From JAJKJG01 sp036389455 (lineage in GTDB: Bacteria; Pseudomonadota; Alphaproteobacteria; Rhizobiales; Beijerinckiaceae), in the NCBI GenBank assembly GCA_036389455.1, contig DASVPW010000091.1:1-64000 (forward strand): DNA of 64,000 bases, written 5' to 3'. The position numbers and the translations under genes are program-made. Under the pieces are notes generated by a model. It was not told the origin of the DNA. It worked only from the letters and a program-made list of their open reading frames with translations, and searched no databases. Shown here piece by piece: positions 35,693 through 44,760 of the stretch (within the stretch, counting starts at the first letter, position 1; each line of letters starts with the position of its first letter).

Positions 35693-36859
35693 TCACCTCA
35701 CCTCCGCCAAGATCCGTGCGACCTCCGCCGAAATCCCGGCGGCGTTCCCGCCACCAGGGCCGCCGCGCCGGACGAAGGTGGCGATGGTGAACCTTGGAGT
35801 GCCGTCCGCATCAAGGATCAGCCCCGCAAACCACCCGTCCTGCTGCGCGACGGGCTCGCCGGTCCGGGTGCCGGTCTTGCCCGCGAGGCTCCATCCCGAG
35901 TCGGAGAGGGCGCCGGAGACGCGGCGGGCCGTCCCGCGCGAGACCGTGTCGCGTAGCGCCGACACGAGCCTACCCGCCGTGGCCGCGGTCATGACGGGCC
36001 GACCGACGCAACGCACGGGCGGCCGAGCCGCAGAACCGAACACGCGAGCGACCGGCGGGCACCCGTGCCCACCGTTGCCGGCGGCCTGGAAGAACCTGGA
36101 CACATGGAGCGCGCTCGTCGTCATCTCGGCCTCACCGAGGGACAGCGCCTCCGCCCACTCGGAGTCGGCGAGCGGGCGTTCGAGCGCAACGGGCCGTTCG
36201 GGCGCAAGCCTCTGCGCAAGGTCTGGGCTGAGCTCGCCCCAGAACCGGCGCGTGCCGTCGAACCCGAAGCGCTTGAGATCCTCGATGACCGCGTCGGCTC
36301 CGACCGCCCGGCGCAGCGCCAAGGCCATCTGCCGTCCCGCCGAATCGCTCCCGCCGACGATGACTTCATGAACGGTGACGAAGCGGCGGAACGCCGGGTT
36401 CTCCGCGTCCGCCCGGCCCCTCGTGCTTTCGAACGTCGCGTCCGCCAGCCCGCGCTCCCACCAGGACGCCGCCAGGTAGACCTTCGCGAGAGACAAAGGA
36501 TCGACGAGCGTGGCGGCGTCCAGCCGGGAGGGTTCAGAGGCGGCGATGACGACGAACGAGCCGGTATCGACCTTCTGAGCCACGGTCACCGCTTCGACGC
36601 CGCGGGCCTGCATCGCTTGCAGCGCGGCGCGGGTCGCCGCCTCGCAGACGGCGTCCTGGGCGACCGCCGCCGCGCAGGCGGAGGCGCCAGCATGGGCTTC
36701 GTTGATCCCGAGGACGCTGCCGGCCAGCGCGGCCGCTGCCAACGCGAGCGCCAGGGCAGCCGCCGGCCCGACGGTACGCCGTCGCTCAGGTCGCACCGTC
36801 TTGCAAGACCTTGCTGCTCTCATGACCTCGAATGCGTCCCCAACCCAGGCTCCCGGCAT
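35693..36859 (-). CDS. Penicillin-binding-protein-like serine hydrolase (transpeptidase fold)
   Basis: 388 aa (376 if the ATG at 36823 is used; neither has a strong ribosome site). One hydrophobic N-terminal segment (VGPAAALALALAAAALAGSVLG) acts as anchor or signal. Active-site triad of the penicilloyl-serine fold: SLAK in DPLSLAKVYLAA, SDS in VGGSDSAGRQMA, and KTGT in WSLAGKTGTRTGEP. There is no glycosyltransferase or dimerisation domain, so it is a stand-alone transpeptidase or beta-lactamase-like protein. Family subtype uncertain. Confidence 0.78.
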   Translation of the reverse strand: MPGAWVGDAFEVMRAARSCKTVRPERRRTVGPAAALALALAAAALAGSVLGINEAHAGASACAAAVAQDAVCEAATRAALQAMQARGVEAVTVAQKVDTGSFVVIAASEPSRLDAATLVDPLSLAKVYLAASWWERGLADATFESTRGRADAENPAFRRFVTVHEVIVGGSDSAGRQMALALRRAVGADAVIEDLKRFGFDGTRRFWGELSPDLAQRLAPERPVALERPLADSEWAEALSLGEAEMTTSALHVSRFFQAAGNGGHGCPPVARVFGSAARPPVRCVGRPVMTAATAGRLVSALRDTVSRGTARRVSGALSDSGWSLAGKTGTRTGEPVAQQDGWFAGLILDADGTPRFTIATFVRRGGPGGGNAAGISAEVARILAEVR

Positions 36860-36960
36860 CTCTTCGAAACCGAGCCGAACGCCCGACGCGGATTGCGATG
36901 GCCTGCACGGGCGATGCTCGGTGGGGGCTCGGCGACGCTCTTTTGGACCGACCCAGGCGT

Positions 36961-37175
36961 CGCCTGAAATTCCGGGGCGATGTTATGCGCGTTATGCATC
37001 CGAAGTGCCGCCACACGCGGTGGAGAAGCAGGTTGTTTTAGCGCCGGTGCAGAGCCGGCAGAAGGCTCTACCATTTCGTTTGCCGTCGCGCGCAAGGTGC
37101 TAAGTCGCCGTGTTTGCGGCAGAATTCCCGGAGGGCGGACTTCGGCCACCGCTTCACCGGAGAGATCAAGACTGT
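36961..37175. repeat. Left copy of a ~215-bp direct repeat flanking the island
   Basis: Aligns along its length with 55721-55935 in the same orientation. The longest identical blocks are around TATGCATCCGAAGTGCCGCC with ACACGCGGTGGAGAA, and TTTTAGCGCCGGTGCAGAG. I estimate about 80% identity by eye, with small indels. It is not coding by any frame I trust. It sits between the transpeptidase-like gene and the GMC/DUF1080 gene, at the left edge of the accessory region. Confidence 0.8.
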
Positions 37176-37495
37176 CGGCTGCGAACCGGTCTCTTCCCTG
37201 CGAACAGGCAATATAACAGGGATGGTAAGCCTCCGAGGCGGAAGCTGAGGAAAACAGAGACGGGACGGTGACCCAGTCTGAGTAGCACGCCCGCTTTGGG
37301 CGGCAATGCGGCTTCGTTAAGCCGCTTCTGGCGGTGCCGTGGTCCGTTTCCGCGACACTGCCTTTTGGGCTCTTGTTCTGTAAGCAACAGAGTGCAATGA
37401 TTACGCGATGGCGGGATTACTCTCCCGCAGAATCCGGTCTGTACTATACTGTACCAGGGTCATGTTCCTTTCATCGCTGAGCCATGGAGATTGCG
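37176..37495. other. Leader region of the GMC/DUF1080 gene
   Basis: 320 bp without a gene. A hairpin GCGGG-N8-CCCGC lies at about 37410-37428. A TATACT hexamer (37445-37450), inside a GTAC...GTAC dyad at 37441-37454, is a plausible -10 element overlapped by an operator, about 46 nt before the start codon. I see no matching -35 box. Confidence 0.4.
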
Positions 37496-39883
37496 ATGAC
37501 AAGTCCCACCGCTCAATACACGGACTTCAGTAAGGATGTTCTAGGCAGGTACATCTGCAACGGCCTAGACGAAGCTCTGCGAAGCACGAGCGGCCGTCCC
37601 GGTGCCAAGCCCTTCGACGTTGTGATTGTCGGCGGGGGATCCTTCGGCGGAGCCTTAGCTCAGCACCTGCTGTATAGTGACAAATTCAAGAACCATCGGA
37701 TTCTGGTGCTTGAGGCCGGCCCCTTCCTCCTCGCGGAACACGCGCAAAATCTGCCGAGCATCGGCCTTGTCGCTCCGGGGCCGACGACTGTTGATCCCGG
37801 CGTGCCAAGGGCCGAGGTCTGGGGCCTGCCGTGGCGAACGGATGTGCCAGTCGGGTTCCCGGGACTGGCCTACTGTGTTGGCGGCCGATCTCTTTTCTGG
37901 GGCGGGTGGTCCCCGGAGCTTCTCGACGCCGAGATGCCGGCCGCACGCTGGCCGGCACAGGTCGTGCAGGATCTCAAAACGAAATACTTTGGTGAAGCCG
38001 CGATCCAGATCGGCGTCGATGAGACGAACGACTTCATCTTCGGCGACATGCATCGTGCCCTGAGGGACTTGTTGTTCAATGGGCTCGCGGCCAACAAAGT
38101 GGATGACGCGATTCCCCTAAATCAGCTTCCCACCCCTCGGTGGCCAACGAATTCCTCAGGGATCGAGAAGCTGGAAGCACCTCTCGCCGTCCAAGGACGA
38201 CCGCCGCGGTCCGGGTTCTTTCCTCTCAATAAGTTCAGCTCCGCGCCGCTCATTATGAGGGCAACGCGGCAGGCATGGCTTGAATCCGAGAACGACGACG
38301 CAAAAAAGCGCGTAATGCTGGTCCCGAACTGCCACGTCACACGGCTCGAGACGGTGATCACCCAGGGCGCCGGCGAAGTTGTTGCGGTGGAGACGAACCT
38401 CGGTCGAATTCAGCTCCCGCCGCGTGGGGTCGTCGTCATCGCGTCAGGCACGATCGAGAGCACGCGGCTCGCGCTGGAGTCGTTCGGCGGCACCATTGGC
38501 TACGACTTGATTGGCACAAACCTCGTCAGCCATATGCGATCGAATTACACTTTCCGGCTGCCGCGTGCCGTGGTTCCGGGCTTGGCTACAAAGGACTTGC
38601 AGGCATCAGCCCTGTTCGTGAAGTGCCGGAAGGCTCACGCAGATGGGACCGTGAGTCATTTCCACCTACAGATCACGGCGGCAGGCCTGAAGGGCATCGG
38701 CACGAATTCCGAGGCCGAGCTGTATCAGAAGATCCCCGATATCGACACGATCGACAACTTCCGCCAAGCCGATGAGGACAGCATCGTTATGACCGTTCGG
38801 GCGGTCGGCGAGCTCCAAGCCGGAAATCCGAACAGCCGCGTAAGCCTTGGCGGCGAGACGGACGAGAACCAGAAGCGCCGGGCTTTCGTGTCGATCAATG
38901 TCAATCCGAACGACGCCGAGACCTGGGTCGCCATGGATCACGCATCCGATCAGGTCAAAAAAATCTTTGCGGATGTCGCGCCGGGAACTGTCGACATCCC
39001 TGGGCCGCGGCGGGATGGGCTCGGAACGACGCACCATGAAGGCGGCACCTTGCGGATGGGCGTTGCGCCTCCGGAATCGGTTACGACCCCGCACGGCCGC
39101 TTCCACCACGTGGTCAACGCCTATGCGATCGGCCCGTGCCTCCTGCCGACGCTGGGTTCACCAAACCCCATGTTGTCGGGTGTCGGGCTCGCCCGGCGGA
39201 TGGCCGAACATCTCGTCTCACCGCTCCCTCCCCCCGCTCTCGAAGCCGGCTTCGCATGGCTGTTCGACGGGACACAAGCGAGCTTGGCGAATTGGCAGCA
39301 AGTGGGTCCTGGCACTTTCGACTATGTGCCCGGCGAACAGATCATCGTCGCGCGTCCCGGCGGCGAGATCGGGCTCTTTCTTTACACCGGGAAGGCATAC
39401 TCGAACTTCACCCTGCGCCTTCAGTTCCGGCTTGATGGCCGCGCCGACAATTCGGGCGTGTTTGTGCGTTTCCGTGATCCACGCCAACCTCCTCCTGCCG
39501 GCCTTAATGATCCGCGGATCGCCGCAAATCCGGCCTGGATCGCGGTGGATACCGGCTTCGAGGCGCAAATCGACGACATGGCGCAGCCCGACGGGGCCGA
39601 CATTCACCGTACCGGAGCCATCTACGATGTCCCGCTCGGAGGCGGCCCGGGCCAGCAGAGCTACTCGAGGGGCTCTTCACTCCAGCCAGGGGAGTGGAAC
39701 GACTATGAAATCAAGGTCACGGGTGACGCCTACACCGCTACGTTGAACGGCTTCCAAACAGCGAGCTTCACCAACAACGACCCAAAACGCGGGCGCGCAA
39801 AAAGCCAAGACCCGCTGTCGGGGTTCATCGGCTTGCAAGCTCACACAGGGGCGGTCGCCTTTCGCGCGGTGCGGATCAAATAA
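37496..39883 (+). CDS. GMC oxidoreductase fused to a DUF1080 (3-keto-glycoside hydrolase-type) domain
   Basis: 795 aa. ATG at 37496 has GGAG 7 nt upstream; an ATG four codons earlier does not. Residues 1 to about 580 are an FAD-dependent GMC oxidoreductase of the pyranose/glycoside oxidase kind: dinucleotide motif VVIVGGGSFGG at 43-52, GTTHHEGGTLRMG and the C-terminal GSPNPMLSGVGLARRMAEHL. Residues about 583-795 are a DUF1080 concanavalin-like domain (FAWLFDGTQASLANWQ, LQFRLDGRADNSGVFVRF, GEWNDYEIKVTGD). One half may oxidise a sugar C3 and the other cleave the 3-keto glycoside (inference). No signal peptide is seen. Confidence 0.88.
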   Translation: MTSPTAQYTDFSKDVLGRYICNGLDEALRSTSGRPGAKPFDVVIVGGGSFGGALAQHLLYSDKFKNHRILVLEAGPFLLAEHAQNLPSIGLVAPGPTTVDPGVPRAEVWGLPWRTDVPVGFPGLAYCVGGRSLFWGGWSPELLDAEMPAARWPAQVVQDLKTKYFGEAAIQIGVDETNDFIFGDMHRALRDLLFNGLAANKVDDAIPLNQLPTPRWPTNSSGIEKLEAPLAVQGRPPRSGFFPLNKFSSAPLIMRATRQAWLESENDDAKKRVMLVPNCHVTRLETVITQGAGEVVAVETNLGRIQLPPRGVVVIASGTIESTRLALESFGGTIGYDLIGTNLVSHMRSNYTFRLPRAVVPGLATKDLQASALFVKCRKAHADGTVSHFHLQITAAGLKGIGTNSEAELYQKIPDIDTIDNFRQADEDSIVMTVRAVGELQAGNPNSRVSLGGETDENQKRRAFVSINVNPNDAETWVAMDHASDQVKKIFADVAPGTVDIPGPRRDGLGTTHHEGGTLRMGVAPPESVTTPHGRFHHVVNAYAIGPCLLPTLGSPNPMLSGVGLARRMAEHLVSPLPPPALEAGFAWLFDGTQASLANWQQVGPGTFDYVPGEQIIVARPGGEIGLFLYTGKAYSNFTLRLQFRLDGRADNSGVFVRFRDPRQPPPAGLNDPRIAANPAWIAVDTGFEAQIDDMAQPDGADIHRTGAIYDVPLGGGPGQQSYSRGSSLQPGEWNDYEIKVTGDAYTATLNGFQTASFTNNDPKRGRAKSQDPLSGFIGLQAHTGAVAFRAVRIK

Positions 39884-39907
39884 GTTCGGGTCGAGGCGGG
39901 CCGTGCT

Positions 39908-41134
39908 GTGCGCGTCCTTCATCTCACCACCGAATTCCCGCCTGTCATCTATGGCGGGTTGGGAACCGCGGTTGGCGGATGGGTGACCGCATCGGCTCGC
40001 GCCGGCCTTGAAGTTGGCGTCCAGCTTGTCGAAGGGCCCCTCATTCTGGATGCGAGCGCTTACGGCTACGGTGGATTTCGTAGTTCCACCGTCCCCCGCG
40101 CGGCATCGGTGAGTCGACCCAGCGGAGTGACTTTTTTCCAGTGTTCATGGGCTGACGCGGTTGCGCTTGGGATTGGCCTCGTCCGCGAATGGCGTCCCGA
40201 CGTCGTGCACCTTCACACGGCGATGTTGTGGTACGTCGCCGAGGCGCTGCAGGCCGAAACCGCTGTGCCGATCGTTTATCACGTCCATTCGGTCGATCGC
40301 GCTGAATACGAGATCGGAGAAGAACCCAATCCCTGGCTCGCCCATAGCCAGGCCCAGGAGCGGGCAATCGAGAGAGCGGACCGGCTGATTGCCCTGACGC
40401 GGTCGGAAGCTGATCTGCTCATCCGGTACTATCCTCTCGCCCGCTACAAGGTCCGGGTCGCCGGCAATGGGATCGAGGATTCGGCCGCCGCTCGGGAGGC
40501 GGCCTTTCACAGATTGCAACAGGCAAGCCTGCTGGTGCTGTACAGCGGGCGCATGGTCGAGCGGAAGGGTGTTCGCGAGCTGCTGGCCGTTCTTCCCGAT
40601 CTTCTCTCCAGCCGACCCGAGGTCTCAGTTGCCTTTGTTGGAGGTCCGCCTCCTCTTACCGGCCCAGAAGTCGCAGCGCAGTGGCTCGGGAAAGAGCATA
40701 GCCCCTTCGCCAAACGTATTCACTTTACGGGATGGCAGCCACCGGCGTCCGTCGCAAACTGGTATGCGGCCGCCGACATCTTAGTGGTCCCGAGCCGCTA
40801 CGAGCCGTTCGGAATGGTCATTCTCGAGGGGATGCTTCACGGGCTTGCCGTCTTGGCGTCCGATGTCGGCGGCCCCTCGGAAATCATTGATCACGGAAAA
40901 ACGGGACTGCTATTTCCCGCGCGGGATGTCCGGGCGCTGCATGCAGCGTTGAGCTGGCTTATCACTAATTCTGCGGCACGCCGGCAGATCGGCCTCTCCG
41001 CCGCCCAGGATGTACGCGACCGCTGGCTTTGGGCGAAAAAGGCGGCCGAGATCCTGCCGATTTATCGTGAGCTTTTCCCAAAACGTACCGCTGTCGATTG
41101 GATAGATGGCGCCTCCGGGTGGGGCACCTTTTAG
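39908..41134 (+). CDS. Glycosyltransferase family 4
   Basis: 408 aa. GTG start at 39908, 24 nt after the GMC gene, so cotranscribed. GT-B fold: N-terminal RVLHLTTEFPPVIYGGLGTAVGGW as in glycogen-synthase-like and GT4 enzymes, GRMVERKGVRELLAVLP near residue 215, and the donor-binding VPSRYEPFGMVILEGMLHGLAVLASDVGG near 295-325. It would transfer a sugar from a nucleotide donor to an unknown acceptor. Together with the upstream enzyme this suggests making and remodelling of a glycoside. Confidence 0.9.
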   Translation: MRVLHLTTEFPPVIYGGLGTAVGGWVTASARAGLEVGVQLVEGPLILDASAYGYGGFRSSTVPRAASVSRPSGVTFFQCSWADAVALGIGLVREWRPDVVHLHTAMLWYVAEALQAETAVPIVYHVHSVDRAEYEIGEEPNPWLAHSQAQERAIERADRLIALTRSEADLLIRYYPLARYKVRVAGNGIEDSAAAREAAFHRLQQASLLVLYSGRMVERKGVRELLAVLPDLLSSRPEVSVAFVGGPPPLTGPEVAAQWLGKEHSPFAKRIHFTGWQPPASVANWYAAADILVVPSRYEPFGMVILEGMLHGLAVLASDVGGPSEIIDHGKTGLLFPARDVRALHAALSWLITNSAARRQIGLSAAQDVRDRWLWAKKAAEILPIYRELFPKRTAVDWIDGASGWGTF

Positions 41135-41309
41135 CGTAGCACACGGTACGCGCGCTCGGTGAGCACCGAGCGTTGACAAACGCGCTGTTTGAGGGAGATG
41201 CTTCCGGTCCTGGGGGCTGCGATCCCCCACGAGGCGACATGCCGAAGCATCGCGTCCAGCTCTCCTGCAAGAACGCACGCGCATGGCCTCCATCGCTTCC
41301 CGACGCTAT

Positions 41310-41562
41310 TCCGTTGCCCCGCTCTTCTGCCGCCCGTGGACGCTCAACGGCCTCTCGCCTCGTTGATCGAAAGCCATTACGAGCACGTCTACGGCGCTGC
41401 CGTCGCGCGGCTGAACGACATCGCGGATTGCGGCCACCCCGCCGGACGTGATCGCGCGCCTTAGACGAGAAGCTCACCGCGCTCAATTCCACGCTGCTGC
41501 ACGAACTCTACTTCGCGAGCCTGGGCGGCGACGGCAGGGCCGTGCCGGAGCCGATGGCATCG
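41310..41562 (+). pseudogene. Fe/Mn superoxide dismutase remnant
   Basis: Only part of the protein remains and it is split over three frames. LASLIESHYEHVYGAAVARLNDI (41354 onward) resembles the SOD N-terminus with its metal-ligand His region; after frameshifts near 41430-41460 comes LDEKLTALNSTLLHELYFASLGGDGR. It then runs directly into the ParB-like remnant. The 41135-41309 stretch before it shows nothing recognisable. Confidence 0.65.
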
Positions 41563-42300
41563 ATCATGGCAGGCCACGGCCGCGTTGCGGCTGCCAAGCT
41601 GCTCGGTCTTCCCGATGTGCCGGTGATCCGCATCGATCAACTCTCTGACGCCCAGAAGCGGGCATATGTGCTCGCCGACAACAAGCTTGCCCTGAACGCA
41701 GGCTGGGATGCCGACATGCTCAGGCTGGAGCTGGGAGAGCTCGCGGCGATTGATCTCTCGTTCGACCTCGAGGTCACGGGTTTTGCGACGGCAGAAATCG
41801 ATCTCGTGATCGATGGCGGAGAGAAGCCCGCGAAGAACGATCCGACTGACGAGGTGCCCGAGACCGCGGCAGCAGCCGTCAGCAGGCCGGATGACTTGTG
41901 GGTTCTCGGCGATCACCGTCTGCTCTGCGGCGATGCCCGTGAAGGTTCCTCGTTTGCCACGCTCATGGGCGGGGACGGCGAGGCTCGTCTTCTCCGATCC
42001 GCCGTACAACGTCCCGATCGAGGGGTACGTCTCCGGGCTCGGCGCCGTCAAGCACCGCGAGTTCGCGTTCGCGCCAGGCGAGATGAGCGAGGGCCAGTTT
42101 GTCGCCTTCCTGACCATCGTCTTCGAGAACCTCGCCAGAGTGAGCCTGAACGGCGCCATTCACTTCCACTGCATGGACTGGCGGCACATGCGCGAGATGC
42201 TCAAGGCCGGCCATGCGGTGTACTCGGAGCTGAAGAACCTCTGCGTTTGGACGAAGGACAACGGCGGGCCCCACCTCGCTGCTCCGAGAGGCGCGTTCAT
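41563..42300 (+). pseudogene. ParB-domain DNA methyltransferase remnant
   Basis: The frame at 41563-41985 gives a ParB-like N-terminal domain (IMAGHGRVAAAKLLGLPDVPVIRIDQL, ADNKLALNAGWD) and then DLWVLGDHRLLCGDAR. One base is lost near 41988 and the methylase catalytic motif continues in another frame: FSDPPYNVPIEGYVSGLG, AIHFHCMDWRHMREML, ELKNLCVWTKDN. The C-terminal third is missing. The intact family is a phage-type adenine/cytosine-N4 methyltransferase. Confidence 0.8.
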
Positions 42301-42332
42301 CGAGGCGGCGCGCAACATGTGGTCTCGCGCTC

Positions 42333-42512
42333 ATGCGCGAGTCCCTCATGGACAAGGCCCTGATCACCCGGACGGAGTCCGAGGTCCACACCCGTCCTGT
42401 CCGAACTCAACGTCGTCCAGATCGGCGGGCTCTTGATCATGGACCGCGGCCGCAACGCCGTGCAGCCACTCCTCGACGAAATCCTCGAGAACCAGCGCAA
42501 GGGCCATCAAGG
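42333..42512 (+). pseudogene. Amino-acid-kinase-fold remnant, molybdenum-storage-protein-like
   Basis: MRESLMDKALITRTESEV, then after a frameshift LNVVQIGGLLIMDRGRNAVQPLLDEILENQRKGHQ. The second part resembles the nucleotide-binding start of MosA/MosB (V-x-IGG-x-x-x-MDRG-x-x-A-x-x-PL). The rest of the gene is gone. The following 42513-42651 reads open (AEFTSKIQVPELIGQGRPTV) but I cannot place it. Confidence 0.5.
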
Positions 42513-42651
42513 GCCAGGTGTCGGCGCCGAGTTCACCTCCAAGATCCAGGTCCCGGAGCTGATCGGCCAGGGCCGGCCGACGGTTCTGTACCCAAAGCTG
42601 TTGAGCTTTGAGCGGGTGAGTGATTCAAGGCTTCCGGTTGGAGGCCTTGGG

Positions 42652-43412
42652 ATGGCTCGATTTGATCTGACGGATGCCGAGTGGGCGATCATCGCGCCGC
42701 TTTTGCCTGGAGCCGAGGGCAAGAAGAACGGCCGCCCCCGGCTCGACGACCGCAAGGTCCTGAACGGCATCTTCTTCATCCTGCGGACGGGCTCGCCGTG
42801 GCGCGACCTGCCGGAGCGGTACGGCCCGCCCGTACACGACCGTGTACAACCGCTTCAACCGCTGGGCCAAGAAGGGCATCTGGCTTTCGATCTTCGAGGC
42901 GCTTTCGGCGCGCTCGCCGCAGTCGCTGCAGTTGATCGACTCGTCGATCGTGCGCGCCCACCAACATGCCGCCGGCGCTAAAAAGGGGCCAGGATCACGC
43001 CGTCGGTCGTTTTCGTGGAGACTGAGCACCAAGATCAACGCGTGCGTCGACGGCCGCGGGCTGCCCGTCCGCATCGTGCTCCTGCCCGGACAGGCCTGCG
43101 ACAAGGCTGCGGTGGCGGCCCTCGTCGAGGGCATGCCGGGCGGCGATGTCGTCGCCGACCGGGGCTACGACGCCCGCGCCGTCCTCGACCTCGTCGAGGC
43201 CGCCGGCGGGCGCCTCCACATCCCGACCTGCCGCGACCGCAAGGTCCAGCGCTCGGTCGATCCGGACCTCTACCGCCATCGCAACCTCGTCGAGCGCTTC
43301 TTCAACAAGCTCAAACACTTCCGCCGTATCGCCACCCGCTACGAAAAGACCGCCCGCAACTGCCGCCCTCGCCGGCCACTGGAGCAGCGTGTACACGCGC
43401 TTCCGCGACTGA
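42652..43412 (+). pseudogene. IS5-family transposase, multiply frameshifted
   Basis: Starts MARFDLTDAEWAIIAPLLPG, the IS5/IS427-type N-terminus. One shift near 42825 moves to YNRFNRWAKKGIW, which could be the programmed frameshift of the IS427 group. Further indels at about 42980-43015 and at 43360 garble the segments around the DDE residues and C-terminus (native ends at 43412, GHWSSVYTRFRD). IDSSIVRAHQHAAGAKKG and VVADRGYDA and NLVERFFNKLKHFRRIATRY are still readable. Inactive. I did not find convincing terminal inverted repeats. Confidence 0.85.
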
Positions 43413-43560
43413 GTGAAGGCGGATGTCTGGAGGCGGCTCTTCGATGCCGTCTCCGACGAGCCGAACATGGAACCGCTATGGTCGATACCACTATCGTCAG
43501 GTCCAGCCACCGGCAGTCGACCTTGGTATTATCGGCCGCACGTTCGGGAGCAGCGAGACT
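43413..43560 (+). pseudogene. Fragment of a second IS5-type transposase
   Basis: VKADVWRRLFDAVSDEPNMEP followed, one frame over, by MVDTTIVRSSHRQS. This is the middle of an IS5-group transposase (the region around the first catalytic Asp). It abuts the C-terminus of the preceding remnant, so one element was inserted in or joined to another. Confidence 0.65.
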
Positions 43561-43577
43561 GAGTTTTTTCGGCTCAG
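43559..43577. promoter_or_regulatory. CTGAG-N9-CTCAG dyad, possible activator site
   Basis: An inverted repeat about 103 nt upstream of the sigma-54 promoter, which is a usual distance for an NtrC-type activator binding site. It could equally be the end of an IS5 remnant. A second GC-rich half-dyad (GAGGC...GCCCTC) lies at about 43603-43622. Confidence 0.3.
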
Positions 43578-43678
43578 GGGGAAAAAGTAGCTCAAAAACG
43601 GAGAGGCCAAGAGTAAGCCCTCAGAAAAAGAGGTGCAACGTCAGTGACTTATTCCAGATCTTTGCCCAGCATTGCTTC

Positions 43679-43694
43679 TGGCACGCCCATTGCT
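43679..43694 (+). promoter_or_regulatory. Sigma-54 (RpoN) promoter
   Basis: TGGCACGCCCATTGCT matches the consensus TGGCAC-N5-TTGCW at every specified base, with GG and GC correctly spaced for -24 and -12. Transcription should start near 43705, 30 nt before the binding-protein ATG. The operon it heads encodes its own candidate sigma-54 activator. Confidence 0.9.
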
Positions 43695-43734
43695 GTCCCT
43701 TACGGCGGTTAACCTCGCGCCTTGGAGAACTGTC

Positions 43735-44730
43735 ATGGGTAGATGGGCCACATGCCGTATAGCCCGCCTCTTTGCCGTCCTTATGTTGGCGATCGCGACC
43801 ACATCGTATGCGCAAAGATCCCACGCTGCCGAGCCCACGGTGAGGATAAATATCGTCACTTGGCCGGGTTACGGTCCGATCTATCTCGGGCAGGAAAAAA
43901 ACTTCTTCAAGGAAGAAGGCATCAAGGTTGAGGTCGTGATCCAGGAGAACACCCAAGCTCGGACAGCGGCTCTCATAGCCAACGAGATCGATCTCATCGG
44001 CATCACCTTCGACTCGATCGTCCTTGCCAATATGAAAGGACTGCCGATGCAGGTCATTGGCGTAACCGACATCTCTAACGGTGCCGACGGGATTATCGCC
44101 AAGCCCGACATCAAGGGAATTCCCGACCTCGCGGGCAAGCGCGTCGCCTTTCCGGAAGGGCAGCCGAGCCACATTTTCCTCCTTTACCACCTCAACAAGG
44201 CCGGTGTACCGCCGTCAAAGATCGTGCCCGTGCTGACCGACGATGCCGGCAAGGCCGGCGAGTTGTTCGCGGCCGGACAGGTCGATGCGGCAGTGACTTG
44301 GGAGCCGTGGCTGAGCACCGCGGTGAAAGCCGGACAGGGCCAACTCCTCGTCTCCAGCGAAGGGGCGACCGATATCCTGATCGGGATCTTTGCGGCTAAC
44401 CGCAACCGGGTGGAGGCGAACCGGTCCAAGCTACGTGCCTTCGTTCGCGGGTGGTATCGCTCCGTTCAATACGCCAAAGAGCATCCGGACGAGGCCAATC
44501 CCATCATGGCCAAGGGAATGGGGATGCCCGAGGCCGAGTTCATCGATGCGCTCAGCGGTCTCCGCTTCATCGAGCGAAGCGAAGCCGAAAAGCTCCTAGG
44601 TGCCGGCAAGCGTGAAGGCGACTTCAGCAAGATCGCGGTCGACAATGCCGAACTGTGGAAGCGAGCGGGAGCCGCAGACAAGCTGCCTAATCCACGCCAG
44701 ACTTACTCTCCAGTCGCGATCGAGAGATAG
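43735..44730 (+). CDS. ABC transporter substrate-binding protein, NitT/TauT/ThiY type
   Basis: 331 aa, first gene of the sigma-54 operon. ATG at 43735 has TTGGAG upstream. Signal peptide 1-32 (cleavage after SHAA). The mature protein is NMT1-like: IVTWPGYGPIYLGQEKNFFKEEGIKVEVV, ANEIDLIGITFDSIVLANMKGLPMQVI, GKRVAFPEGQPSHIFLLYHLNKAG, VDAAVTWEPWLSTA. This superfamily binds nitrate, taurine, riboflavin, or pyrimidine precursors such as HMP/FAMP. Given the ThiC paralogue downstream, a heterocycle or its precursor is a reasonable ligand (inference). Confidence 0.9.
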   Translation: MGRWATCRIARLFAVLMLAIATTSYAQRSHAAEPTVRINIVTWPGYGPIYLGQEKNFFKEEGIKVEVVIQENTQARTAALIANEIDLIGITFDSIVLANMKGLPMQVIGVTDISNGADGIIAKPDIKGIPDLAGKRVAFPEGQPSHIFLLYHLNKAGVPPSKIVPVLTDDAGKAGELFAAGQVDAAVTWEPWLSTAVKAGQGQLLVSSEGATDILIGIFAANRNRVEANRSKLRAFVRGWYRSVQYAKEHPDEANPIMAKGMGMPEAEFIDALSGLRFIERSEAEKLLGAGKREGDFSKIAVDNAELWKRAGAADKLPNPRQTYSPVAIER

Positions 44731-44760
44731 CGCCGGCTCATGATTGTCCGCGAGGATCGC

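Noticed and set aside
43480..43734. Possible TPP riboswitch before the operon with the ThiC-like gene
   Set aside because: No THI-box CTGAGA-type core with its pairing partners; the perfect sigma-54 promoter explains control better.
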